From Flavonifractor sp. An10 (lineage in GTDB: Bacteria > Bacillota > Clostridia > Oscillospirales > Oscillospiraceae), in assembly GCF_002161215.1 (NCBI RefSeq), contig NZ_NFMB01000002.1:124001-188000 (forward strand): a stretch of DNA of 64,000 nucleotides. The letters run 5' to 3'. A program made the translations under genes and the position numbers. Every line of letters starts with the position of its first letter. The stretch's first letter is position 1. The notes under the pieces were generated by a model. The model did no database searches. It saw only the letters and a program-made list of their open reading frames with translations, and was not told the DNA's origin. Of this stretch, positions 42,303 to 51,348 are shown in pieces.

Positions 42303-45300
42303 GTGTCCGACTTTGATGTAAAAGAAAAACGCTTTGAGCAGGATATTGAGGAATACCTCACTACATACGGCGGCTATCAGAAGGGCGACCCCGCCGCCTT
42401 CAATCGGGAAAAGGCGCTGGACACCGGCACGTTCCTTTCCTTCATCCGCACCAGCCAGCCCAAGCAGTGGGAGCGGTTTGAAAAGATCTACGGCTCTGAT
42501 AGCGAGCGGCAGCTCATTGAACGTTTTTGCCGGGAAGTGAAGATGGTAGGTCTGCTGAAAGTGCTACGCCAGGGCTTCACCGACCGGGGCATCAAGTTCC
42601 GGGCCGTGTTCTGGAAGCCGGAGACCTCTATCAACGAGACCAGCCAGGCCCAGTATGCCGCCAATATCCTCCACTGCACCCGGCAGCTTCACTATTCCCT
42701 GAGCAACGAAAACAGCATTGATATTGTCCTGTTCCTCAACGGTATCCCGGTGGTGTCCATGGAACTGAAATGTCAGTTTACCGGCCAGGACACCACCAAC
42801 GCCATCCAGCAGTACAAGTTCGACCGAGCAGGGAAGGACGCTATCTTTGAGTTCAAAAACCGGGTACTGGTCCACTTTGCCGTGGATCTGACCAATGTGT
42901 ACATGACCACCCGGCTGGAAGGGGAGAAAACCTATTTCCTGCCCTTCAACCAGGGCAGCAACGGGGCCGGAAATGTGGGCGGCAAGGGCAATCCCATCAA
43001 CCCGGACGGCTACGACACCGCCTACCTGTGGGAGAATGTGCTGTGTAAGGACCGCCTGCTGGAGATTTTACATAAATACCTCCACTTGCAGCAGGAGAAG
43101 GACGAAAAGACCGGCGAAGTGAAGTCCGAGCGGATGATCTTCCCCCGGTATCACCAGCTGGATGTGGTGACCAAGCTGCTGGCCGATGTAAAAGCCAACG
43201 GCTCTGGCAAGAACTATCTCATTCAGCACAGCGCCGGTTCCGGCAAGTCCAACTCCATCGCCTGGCTGGCCCACCGGCTCACCGGCCTGCACGATAAACA
43301 CGACGAGAAGATCTTCCAGTCTGTCATCATTGTCACCGACCGCCGGGTGCTGGACAGCCAGCTACAAAATACCGTTTACCAGTTCGATCATGTGGCGGGC
43401 GTAGTGCAGAAGATCGACAAGAACGCCCAGCAACTCCGGGAAGCCATTGAGGCCGGGACGGGCATCATCATCACCACCCTCCAGAAGTTCCCGGTCATCT
43501 ACAAAGAAGTGCGCACCGGCAATAAGCGGTTTGCGGTCATTGTGGACGAGGCCCACTCCTCCCAGACCGGCGACGCCGCCCGCAAGCTGAAACGGGCGCT
43601 GGCCGATACAGAGAAGATTCTGGAAGAGTACGCCAAAGAGGAGTACGAGGAGGAGTCCAGGCGCAAGGACGATGAGGACAAACTGCTGGATGAACTGGCC
43701 GCTCAGGGTGTTCATGAAAATCTATCCTTCTTCGCCTTTACAGCCACCCCCAAGGACAAAACGCTGCAGATGTTCGGTCAGCGGGATGAAAACGGCAAAT
43801 ACCATCCATTCCATGTGTATTCCATGCGGCAGGCTATCGAGGAAGGCTTTATTCTGGATGTGCTGCAAAACTACATGACCTATAACATGTACTACAAGAT
43901 TGCCAAGGCCATCCCCGACGACCCGGAGCTGGACACCGCCGCCGGTGTCCGTGCTATTCGCCAGTTTGAGACGCTGCACCCCCACAACATCTCTCAGAAA
44001 ACAGCTATCATGCTGGAGCAGTTCTGCAATGTGACCCGGCACAAGATCGGCGGCAAGGCCAAGGCCATGATCGTGACGCCTTCCCGGCTCCATGCGGTGC
44101 GCTATCTGCTGGAGTTCAAGCGGCAGATCCAGGAGAAGGGCTACACTGACCTTGATGTGCTGGTGGCCTTTTCCGGCGAGGTGGAGGACAACGGGGAGAC
44201 CTACACCGAGGAGAAACTGAACAAAACAAAATCCGGCGAGACCATCAAAGAGAAGGCTCTGCCGGAGGCGTTCCATACAGACGAATATGGGATGCTGATC
44301 GTGGCGGAAAAGTATCAGACCGGCTTTGACGAGCCGCTGCTGCACACCATGTTTGTGGACAAGAAGTTGTCCGGTGTGAAGGCCGTCCAGACTCTTTCTC
44401 GGCTGAACCGCACCATGCGGGGCAAGAAGGATACCTTTGTTCTGGATTTCGTCAACTCTGCTGAGGACATTCGCAAAGCTTTTGAGCCTTACTATGAGGA
44501 GACGGTGCTGGAGGAGGAGACCGACCCCAATGTGGTGTATGACCTGAAGAACACCCTGGACGAGTATCGGGTGTATCAGCAGATAGAGATTGACCGGTTT
44601 GCGGAGATTTTCTATTCCTCCAAGGAGCAGTCTAGCGGTGATTTGGGCAAGCTCCAGGGAACCATCCGTCCGGCGCTGGATCGATTTGAGGCACTGGAGG
44701 AGGAAAAGCAGGATCTCTTCAAGTCTACCTTAGCACGCTTCAACCGCATCTATGCCTTCATCACGCAGGTTTGCCGCCTGTTTGATAAGGAGATCCACAA
44801 GTTCAGCGTATACGCTAAGTTCCTCTATACCATGCTGCCCAAGGGTGGGCGGGATAAGGTCTATGTGGACGACAAGGTGCTGTTGGAATATTACCGGTTG
44901 GAAAAAGACTTCGAGGGCGGAATCCAGCTGGAGAGTACCCCGGAGGGCTTCCGTCCCATCACCGGTGAAGCTGGCCGCAGGGAAAAGAAGCGTGATCCGC
45001 TGACGGTCATCATTGAGAAAATCAACGAGAAGTACGGCACCAATTTTACCGAGATGGATAAGGTCCTGCTTCAGATGGAGAACGACTATGCCGCTCAGGA
45101 CAAGTGGCACAACTACGCCCAGAATAACGACCGCAAGACCTTCATGCTGCTCTTTGAGAAAGATTTTCCAAATATGGCCGCCGCCCGCTATGAGCAAAAC
45201 GAGGACTTCTTTGTGAAGATGTTCTCTGATCCTGATATGATGCGGCAGGTCATGGAAACGGTGGGGACGGTGCTGTATGAGAGGCTGAGAGGCCAAAAGG

Positions 45301-45305
45301 AATGA
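42303..45305 (+). CDS. hsdR: type I restriction endonuclease, motor subunit
   Basis: This 1000-aa protein has a nuclease domain with IDIVLFLNGIPVVSMELKCQ (about 138-157). The SF2 translocase has Walker A HSAGSGKS (about 308), DEAH box IVDEAHSSQ (about 413), and FFAFTATPKD. The C-terminal helical region ends normally. GTG start after AGAGGGTGG. It belongs to a different HsdR subgroup from that of element 2. Confidence 0.93.
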   Translation: MSDFDVKEKRFEQDIEEYLTTYGGYQKGDPAAFNREKALDTGTFLSFIRTSQPKQWERFEKIYGSDSERQLIERFCREVKMVGLLKVLRQGFTDRGIKFRAVFWKPETSINETSQAQYAANILHCTRQLHYSLSNENSIDIVLFLNGIPVVSMELKCQFTGQDTTNAIQQYKFDRAGKDAIFEFKNRVLVHFAVDLTNVYMTTRLEGEKTYFLPFNQGSNGAGNVGGKGNPINPDGYDTAYLWENVLCKDRLLEILHKYLHLQQEKDEKTGEVKSERMIFPRYHQLDVVTKLLADVKANGSGKNYLIQHSAGSGKSNSIAWLAHRLTGLHDKHDEKIFQSVIIVTDRRVLDSQLQNTVYQFDHVAGVVQKIDKNAQQLREAIEAGTGIIITTLQKFPVIYKEVRTGNKRFAVIVDEAHSSQTGDAARKLKRALADTEKILEEYAKEEYEEESRRKDDEDKLLDELAAQGVHENLSFFAFTATPKDKTLQMFGQRDENGKYHPFHVYSMRQAIEEGFILDVLQNYMTYNMYYKIAKAIPDDPELDTAAGVRAIRQFETLHPHNISQKTAIMLEQFCNVTRHKIGGKAKAMIVTPSRLHAVRYLLEFKRQIQEKGYTDLDVLVAFSGEVEDNGETYTEEKLNKTKSGETIKEKALPEAFHTDEYGMLIVAEKYQTGFDEPLLHTMFVDKKLSGVKAVQTLSRLNRTMRGKKDTFVLDFVNSAEDIRKAFEPYYEETVLEEETDPNVVYDLKNTLDEYRVYQQIEIDRFAEIFYSSKEQSSGDLGKLQGTIRPALDRFEALEEEKQDLFKSTLARFNRIYAFITQVCRLFDKEIHKFSVYAKFLYTMLPKGGRDKVYVDDKVLLEYYRLEKDFEGGIQLESTPEGFRPITGEAGRREKKRDPLTVIIEKINEKYGTNFTEMDKVLLQMENDYAAQDKWHNYAQNNDRKTFMLLFEKDFPNMAAARYEQNEDFFVKMFSDPDMMRQVMETVGTVLYERLRGQKE

Positions 45306-45332
45306 TAGAGGGTACGATGAGGTGATGGAACC

Positions 45333-48074
45333 ATGATTGAAAAAGTGAAGGGAATCTTAATCAATGGTCGTTGCTTTGCAAAAGAAACACCCCTTTCCTT
45401 TTTTCCTGGAGAGAATGACCGCATTGCCATTGTTTATGGCAAAAACGGAAGCGGCAAGAGCACAATTTCAGATGGATTTTCTCAGATTGCTTCTGGTGTT
45501 TTTTCCGAAGAATTATCTGCCTCACTAATTGACCGCTCCGATAATGCGATTGCTTTGGCTGCCGAAAGCAAGATATTTGTGTTCAATGAAAAATACATTG
45601 ACGAAAATGTAAAGATTGATGCAGATGGGTTGGGGACCATTATCCTTTTGGGAGGTCAGGTCGATTTACAAGCGGATATAGATCACTATGCGGCGCTATT
45701 GGCGACAGCTCAAAGAGAATATGATGCGGCTGAATCGGCGCTAGAAGCATTTGGAAACAAGCATAATCCACTTAGCCCTGATTACCATTTGGAACGCATC
45801 AAAAAAGTATTACAGGGCGATTGGGCGGCAAAAGATTCTGCGATTAAAGGTAATAAAGCCAATTCGAAGGTGACAGAAGAAGTTATTAAAGAAATTGGCG
45901 GTATACTAGTTAACGAAACAAGAGAGCAATTACAGCAGAAGTTCGACGAAACTAAAGCTTTACTAGATAAGGTGGCCGATGCTACAACAACCTATCCGAT
46001 ACCTGTTTGTGAAGTTACATTTCCGGATGGCTTTGAAAAAGCACTTTGCTCGTTGTTGGCGAAAACAGTAGAAAAACCAGTGTTAACTGAACGGGAGTCT
46101 CTCATCCTTTTAATGATTCAGAATGGAAGGCAGTCTATTGTTGAGGCAGCCAAAAGAGACTTTAGCGACAAAGCGACAACAGTCTGTCCATATTGTTTCC
46201 GGGAAATTGATGAAGAATATCGGCGTGGTTTAATTGATAGCATCAATAAAGTGTTAAACAAAGATGTAGATGCTCATAAGGCTGAATTGCTTGCAATATC
46301 ATTTCCTCAGTTTAGCGAAGACTATTCTAATTTTATAGACTTGGATGCTGAATTGGTAAAAGTGATTCAGCAGCAAATAAAAGCTTGTCAGGAATTGATA
46401 GCTCAATATGAAGATGCCCGGCAGCAGAAGCTTAGTAGCGTTTATAATCCATTAAATATTGCTCCCGTAGGCTTAGAGAGCGGTATACAACGACTTAATG
46501 TGTTTTTGAGTAAGCTTGAGTTAAAGCGACAGAAATTTGTGGATGCAATTCGCCAGCGAAAAGCAATTCTGCAAGAGTTGGTTTTGATCAATAAAAAAAT
46601 TGCACACCTGCAAATAGAGCAAGCGTATCGAGATTACCAGAAGCAGCAGCGCGAAATGAGAGCCGCGGAAGCCAAACTGCAAACTAAGCAGAAAGAGGTA
46701 AATGAAACCTCAGAGCATTTAAAGGCCCTTGAGCAAAAAAAGTCAAATGTGGGACTGGCCATTGAAAACATAAACAATGCACTTGACTACGTGTTTTTTT
46801 CGCATGGTCGGCTTTCTATCGAGCTGAAGAATAATAAGTATTACTTAAAATCAAACAGAAAAGATGTCAAGCCCAAAAACGTGTCCTTAGGGGAGAGAAA
46901 TATTATTGCCTTATGCTATTTCTTCACTCAGATATTGTCAAACCAGGATATTGGAAAACTATATCAGGATGAGGAATTGGTGGTCATTGATGATCCTATT
47001 TCTAGCTTTGATTTTGAAAACAAAGTTGGTATAAGTTCCTTCTTGAGGTACCAGACACATAAAATTATCAAAGGTAATGCAAAAAGCAAAATCCTATTTT
47101 TGACACACGATTTATCTACGTTTTCTGATTTGCAAAAAATAGCTGACGAAATGGAGAAGTCTTTCAAAAAGCAAAAGCTAGGTGTGTCAGTTAAGGGTAA
47201 ATCATTTGAGTTGCAAGGGAGAACTTTGTCAGATCCGATAAAGTCCATTAATGAATATCGTGATTTGCTACACATGATTTTTAACTATGCAATGGGCAAT
47301 ACCGAGGGGTTAGATTTGGCAATTGGTAATTCTATGCGACGAGCATTGGAAGCATTCTCTACTTTTATTTATGGGACAGGAATTGCAGAAGTCTCTTTTG
47401 ACCCGAAGGTTATAAAAAGTTTGGGCAATCATTCTAGGTATTTTGAAAACCTTATGTATCGGCTCGTGCTCCATGGAGAAAGTCATTTTGAAACCCGTGT
47501 TTATGCGATGCAAGACGATCTTAGTTTTTACCGTTTTATTTCAGAAGAAGAAAAACAGCGCACTTGCAAAGAGGTTTTATGTTTTATGTACTGCTTAAGT
47601 CCGGATCACATCGAATCGCATATTCCGGATGCAATCCATGAGATTCAGAAATGGATGGCAGACATTCGCACAAACGAAGAATTTGATATTATAGCTAATC
47701 CGAAAAAGCGGATTATCCATCTATATGATATTCCTTTGTCCGCTGGTTTAGGTGAGAACATACTGGATAGTGACATACCTTTTGTAGAATATGAAACGGA
47801 TGTTGAGGATGGGGACTTTGCGCTTCATGTATCTGGTGACAGTATGGAGCCGGATATTCCCAACGGAAGTACCGTCTTTGTCAAAAAGCAAAGTGAAATA
47901 GCTGATGGCATAAGTGGTGCATTTTTCCTTAACGGGGAAGTTTACTGTAAAAAACTGCTACATAAAGATGGAAAGGTCTTTCTTTGCTCGGATAATGCTG
48001 AATACCAGCCTATCGAAGTTCATGATGGAGATACCCTAATAGTGTATGGAAAGATTGTCAAAGTGCTCTGTTAG
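45333..48074 (+). CDS. PrrC/RloC-like AAA ATPase fused to a LexA-type S24 autoprotease domain
   Basis: This 913-aa protein has an ABC-type SMC-like ATPase core: Walker A GKNGSGKS (36-43), a long coiled-coil insert with a zinc-hook-like CPYC (Cys285, Cys288), signature VSLGER (517-522), Walker B LVVIDDPISSFD (549-560) and H-loop His592. Residues 660-780 contain R669/R670, E673 and H714/H718, arranged like the Arg-Glu-His site of anticodon nucleases. The last 110 residues form an S24 domain: a possible cleavage site Ala804-Gly805, nucleophile Ser837 in GDSM and Lys873 in YCKKL. It follows hsdR by 27 bp, as prrC accompanies a type I system. Confidence 0.85.
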   Translation: MIEKVKGILINGRCFAKETPLSFFPGENDRIAIVYGKNGSGKSTISDGFSQIASGVFSEELSASLIDRSDNAIALAAESKIFVFNEKYIDENVKIDADGLGTIILLGGQVDLQADIDHYAALLATAQREYDAAESALEAFGNKHNPLSPDYHLERIKKVLQGDWAAKDSAIKGNKANSKVTEEVIKEIGGILVNETREQLQQKFDETKALLDKVADATTTYPIPVCEVTFPDGFEKALCSLLAKTVEKPVLTERESLILLMIQNGRQSIVEAAKRDFSDKATTVCPYCFREIDEEYRRGLIDSINKVLNKDVDAHKAELLAISFPQFSEDYSNFIDLDAELVKVIQQQIKACQELIAQYEDARQQKLSSVYNPLNIAPVGLESGIQRLNVFLSKLELKRQKFVDAIRQRKAILQELVLINKKIAHLQIEQAYRDYQKQQREMRAAEAKLQTKQKEVNETSEHLKALEQKKSNVGLAIENINNALDYVFFSHGRLSIELKNNKYYLKSNRKDVKPKNVSLGERNIIALCYFFTQILSNQDIGKLYQDEELVVIDDPISSFDFENKVGISSFLRYQTHKIIKGNAKSKILFLTHDLSTFSDLQKIADEMEKSFKKQKLGVSVKGKSFELQGRTLSDPIKSINEYRDLLHMIFNYAMGNTEGLDLAIGNSMRRALEAFSTFIYGTGIAEVSFDPKVIKSLGNHSRYFENLMYRLVLHGESHFETRVYAMQDDLSFYRFISEEEKQRTCKEVLCFMYCLSPDHIESHIPDAIHEIQKWMADIRTNEEFDIIANPKKRIIHLYDIPLSAGLGENILDSDIPFVEYETDVEDGDFALHVSGDSMEPDIPNGSTVFVKKQSEIADGISGAFFLNGEVYCKKLLHKDGKVFLCSDNAEYQPIEVHDGDTLIVYGKIVKVLC

Positions 48075-48137
48075 TGCTATAATACTCCTAAGCCACCCAA
48101 TCGTCCGTCTCAAGTAAAACCCCTGATAGGATGGCCT

Positions 48138-48155
48138 GGATAGATTTTTGATAGC
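48138..48155 (+). promoter_or_regulatory. right arm-type integrase sites of element 3
   Basis: TGATAGC at 48149 ends 102 bases before the core, and an imperfect partner GGATAGA lies 11 bp upstream. A further TGATAGG is at 48124. This is the least regular of the six pairs but keeps position and period. Confidence 0.6.
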
Positions 48156-48257
48156 AAAAGTCCGAATAGACCTTATGATAAGGATAATCTGCATCAAATA
48201 AAATCACGTCGAATCAAATCCTCTATACAAAAAAGTTTAGAAATGGATTTAACTCGG

Positions 48258-48268
48258 CGAGTGGGAAT
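48258..48268 (+). repeat. attR core at right end of the array (copy 4 of 4)
   Basis: CGAGTGGGAAT followed by AATC. The DNA to the right should be what followed guaA before any integration. If so, the ancestral gene would have ended GAG TGG GAA TAA. Confidence 0.85.
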
Positions 48269-48320
48269 AATCACCTCCCGGAGCCCTGAAAATCTGAGCT
48301 TATGAGGTGAACAGATACCC

Positions 48321-49001
48321 ATGCGAATGAGAAGAAAACCCAACCTGATCCCCCGGATGGAGCGCTGCGCCCGGGTCTTGATCTCCGATCCGGAGGCGCG
48401 GCGGGGAAACTGGCGGGAACTGATGCCCGAGGCGGAGACGGTGTACCTGGAGCTGGGCTGCGGCAAGGGCCGCTTCACGGCGGAGACCGCGGAGCAGAAT
48501 CCCAAGGCCCTGTATATCGCGGTGGAGCGGGTGCCCGACGCCATGGTGATCGCCATGGAGCGGGTATGTGCCAAAGAGCTGCACAACGTCTTTTTCGTGG
48601 ACGGGGATGCGGCTCTGCTGCCCCAATACTTTGCCCCGGGGGAGGTCTCCCGCATCTACATCAACTTCTGCGACCCCTGGCCGGGCAACCGCCACGCCAA
48701 GCGGCGGCTGACCCATCCGGACTTCCTGCTGCGGTACCGGCAGGTACTGACGGAGGACGGGGAGATCCATTTCAAGACAGACAACCGGGATCTCTTTGAG
48801 TGGTCGCTGTTCCAGTTCCCCCGGGCGGGGTTTACCCTGTCCCAGGTGACCCGGGATCTCCACGCCGGCGGCGTCTGCGGCGTTATGACCGACTACGAGG
48901 AGAAGTTCCACAGCCTGGGCACCCCCATCAACCGGTGCGTGGCCGCGGTGGGCCCCCTGCCGGAGCCGGAGGAGCCGTCTGAGACGCCGGACAATCTGTA
49001 A
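48321..49001 (+). CDS. trmB: tRNA (guanine-N7)-methyltransferase
   Basis: This 226-aa enzyme makes m7G46 in the variable loop of tRNAs using SAM. Motif I is LELGCGKGRFT (about 50), and the family signature INFCDPWPGNRHAKRR (about 113-128) is followed by the conserved DFL. It lies 50 bp from the right att core, so before integration it would have directly followed guaA. Composition is that of the host. GAGGTG precedes the ATG by about 8 nt. Confidence 0.95.
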   Translation: MRMRRKPNLIPRMERCARVLISDPEARRGNWRELMPEAETVYLELGCGKGRFTAETAEQNPKALYIAVERVPDAMVIAMERVCAKELHNVFFVDGDAALLPQYFAPGEVSRIYINFCDPWPGNRHAKRRLTHPDFLLRYRQVLTEDGEIHFKTDNRDLFEWSLFQFPRAGFTLSQVTRDLHAGGVCGVMTDYEEKFHSLGTPINRCVAAVGPLPEPEEPSETPDNL

Positions 49002-49003
49002 AA

Positions 49004-49039
49004 GAAAACCGTCCCCGCCGTATCGGCGGGGACGGTTTC
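49004..49039. terminator. bidirectional terminator between trmB and the hemolysin-III-like gene
   Basis: GAAAACCGTCCCCGCCG and CGGCGGGGACGGTTTC form a long GC-rich stem around TAT, with T-rich ends on both strands, between convergent genes. Confidence 0.88.
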
Positions 49040-49046
49040 TTTTGAC

Positions 49047-49799
49047 TTACAGGAGGGCCACCACCCGGTACATGAGCAGGTAGTGGAACAGGGAGCCCAG
49101 CAGGATAAAGACGTGGAAGATCTCGTGGCAGCCGAAGCGGGGATTGTCCCGGCCCGGCCACTTGACGGCATAGAGCACGCCGCCCACGGTGTAGAGCACG
49201 CCGCCGCCCACGGCCCAGAAGAAGCCGGCAGAGGGGAGCACCTGGAGCAGCGGCACCAGGGCGGCCAGGGCCAGCCAGCCCATGAAGATATAGATGCCCG
49301 CGGTAAGCCAGCGGGGAGAGGAGATCCACGCGATGGTGAGCACCAGCCCGGCCAGGGCCAGACCCCAGATCACCGCAAACATGCCCCAGCCCCAGAACCC
49401 CACATCCCGCAGCACCACCAGGCACACCGGGGTATAGGTGCCGGCGATGAGGAAATAGATGGAGGCGTGGTCGTATTTCCGCAGGGCGATGCGGCCCCTG
49501 ACGGACACATTGCGGCAGTGATAGAGGGTGCTGGCTGTATACAGCCCCACCATGCTCACGCCGTAGATGAGGAAGGAGGCCGCGTGCCACACGCTCAGCC
49601 CCAGGGCCGCGCAGCGCAGCAGCAGGAGCACGGTGCCGACCAGGGCCAGCACGGCACCGATGCCGTGGGTAATGGCCGACCAGGGGCGCAGGCCGTCATA
49701 GGGATCCCGATCCTTCTCCCGCACTCTGGCCCGGCGGGGCGTGACCTGGACGGGGCAGAATGCCGCCTTCCGGCGCGGCAGCGCGTTTTCCATGTTCAT
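49047..49799 (-). CDS. hemolysin III / PAQR-family membrane protein
   Basis: This 250-aa protein has a cytoplasmic basic N-terminus and seven hydrophobic helices, with the family patterns AITHGIGAVLALVG near the start, YHCRNVSVRGRIALRKYDHASI in the first loop (His ligand) and HEIFHVFILLGSLFHY near the end (HxxxH zinc site). These YqfA/HlyIII proteins resemble adiponectin receptors; their bacterial role is unsettled, possibly membrane lipid homeostasis. The start at 49799 has a GGAAGGTGAG site. Confidence 0.88.
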   Translation of the reverse strand: MNMENALPRRKAAFCPVQVTPRRARVREKDRDPYDGLRPWSAITHGIGAVLALVGTVLLLLRCAALGLSVWHAASFLIYGVSMVGLYTASTLYHCRNVSVRGRIALRKYDHASIYFLIAGTYTPVCLVVLRDVGFWGWGMFAVIWGLALAGLVLTIAWISSPRWLTAGIYIFMGWLALAALVPLLQVLPSAGFFWAVGGGVLYTVGGVLYAVKWPGRDNPRFGCHEIFHVFILLGSLFHYLLMYRVVALL

Positions 49800-49980
49800 A
49801 AGCTCACCTTCCTTTTCTATAGTATAACACCAATGGCGATATATAATCAATATAAATCTTAAATATAATTTTGAAAATTATATAGATAAATCTGGGAAAG
49901 AAGCCCAAGTTAGGATCCCCAGCGGTGCCGCTCTCTATGCGGCCGGCGGTGCAGCGTTTCCTGAAAGGCCGGCGGGCACA

Positions 49981-50017
49981 AAAAAGGATCCGCGGCCGGC
50001 AAACGGCCGCGGATCCT
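49981..50017 (-). terminator. terminator of the sialic acid operon
   Basis: AGGATCCGCGGCCG and its complement form a 14-bp perfect stem. On the minus strand it is followed by TTTTT and lies 12 bp after the ATPase stop codon. Confidence 0.85.
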
Positions 50018-50029
50018 CATGGAGCCTGC

Positions 50030-51151
50030 TTAGTACATCAGGTTCTTCTCGGTCTGGGGATCAAACAGGTGAATGAGCTCGGGACGGAAGGCGAAGCGGA
50101 TCTCCGTGCCATAGGGGATGCCGGCGCGGTGCTCCTCGGGCAGATCCATGGTGGGGATGCGCAGCACCACGTCCTTGCCCACGGCGTTGACGTGCAGGTA
50201 CACCTCGCTGCCCATCATCTCAGACACGTCCACCTTGCTGGCGATGGTGTCGGGGGTGTTGGCGGTGGCAAAGGAGATGTGCTCGGGACGGATGCCCACG
50301 GTGACGGCCATGTCGCCCACGCCCTTCTCGGCCAGCAGCTTCTGGGCCACATCGCCCAGAACCACGGTGGCCTCGCCCACGGTGATCTGGTACTTGCCGT
50401 CCTTCTTGGCCAGCTGGCCGTCGAAGAAGTTCATCTGCGGGGTGCCGATGAAGCCGGCCACGAACAGGTTGGCGGGCTGGTTGAACACCTCCTGGGGGGT
50501 GCCGATCTGCTGGATGAAGCCATCCTTCATGATGACGATGCGGTCGCCCAGGGTCATGGCCTCGGTCTGGTCGTGGGTGACGTAGATGAAGGTGGTGTCG
50601 ATGCGCTGACGCAGCTTGATGATCTCGGCGCGCATCTGGTTGCGCAGCTTGGCGTCCAGGTTGGACAGAGGCTCATCCATCAGGAACACCTGGGGATCGC
50701 GGACGATGGCGCGGCCGATAGCCACACGCTGACGCTGGCCGCCGGACAGGGCCTTGGGCTTGCGGTCCAGGTACTGGGTGATGTCCAGGATGGCGGCCGC
50801 CTCACGAACCTTCTTGTCGATCTCGTCCTTGGGAGTCTTGCGCAGCTTCAGAGCAAAGGCCATGTTGTCGTACACCGTCATGTGGGGGTACAGAGCGTAG
50901 CTCTGGAAGACCATGGCGATATCCCGATCCTTGGGCTCCACGTCATTCATCCGCTTGCCGCCGATGAGCAGGTCGCCCTCGGAGATGTCCTCCAGGCCGG
51001 CGATCATCCGCAGGGTGGTGGACTTGCCGCAGCCGGAGGGGCCCACCAGCACGATGAACTCCTTGTCGGCGATGTCCAGGTTGAAGTCGTGGACGGCGGT
51101 CACCTTGTTGTCGTAGATCTTCTTCACATTCTTCAGCGTAACAGTTGCCAT
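50030..51151 (-). CDS. sugar ABC transporter ATPase (MsmX/UgpC type)
   Basis: This 373-aa protein has an ABC domain with Walker A GPSGCGKST, LSGGQRQRVAIGRAIVRDP and Walker B VFLMDEPLSNLDAK. The C-terminal TOBE/MalK-type regulatory domain contains VGIRPEHI. It energises carbohydrate importers and is often shared among several. It follows nagA by about 197 bp and may belong to the operon or have its own promoter. The start at 51151 (MATVTLKNVKK) is set by homology; no strong ribosome site is visible. Confidence 0.9.
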   Translation of the reverse strand: MATVTLKNVKKIYDNKVTAVHDFNLDIADKEFIVLVGPSGCGKSTTLRMIAGLEDISEGDLLIGGKRMNDVEPKDRDIAMVFQSYALYPHMTVYDNMAFALKLRKTPKDEIDKKVREAAAILDITQYLDRKPKALSGGQRQRVAIGRAIVRDPQVFLMDEPLSNLDAKLRNQMRAEIIKLRQRIDTTFIYVTHDQTEAMTLGDRIVIMKDGFIQQIGTPQEVFNQPANLFVAGFIGTPQMNFFDGQLAKKDGKYQITVGEATVVLGDVAQKLLAEKGVGDMAVTVGIRPEHISFATANTPDTIASKVDVSEMMGSEVYLHVNAVGKDVVLRIPTMDLPEEHRAGIPYGTEIRFAFRPELIHLFDPQTEKNLMY

Positions 51152-51348
51152 TTGCATGGGCCGAAAGGGCAATGCCTCCGCAAATACCCTCTTGCCCGCA
51201 GGGAGCGGAACCCTGCGGACGTTACGACAGGTCTCCACACTGCCGCACCGCCGGCCCGGCGGATGTTCCTCCTTTTTTTACGGCTCACGCCGCCCTATGA
51301 GAATGGAGTAGGGGGGCGCGGCCTGAATATAGGGGTTGCGCTGCTTAT

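Larger units (their letters stand above)
32621..48258 (+). mobile_element. Element 3: guaA-site integrative element with type I RM and ATPase-S24 cargo
   Basis: A 15.6-kb unit between core copies 3 and 4, with TGATAGC arm repeats near the ends. Integrase, excisionase and RepA-like ATPase are intact. There is no relaxase and no conjugation gene. The backbone from repA to the small HTH gene is nearly identical to element 2, but all cargo after 38378 is different. Confidence 0.87.

Noticed and set aside
3226-48268. CRISPR array or tRNA-type attachment site in the island
   Set aside because: No regularly spaced repeats were found, and the target is clearly the guaA 3' end rather than a tRNA gene.
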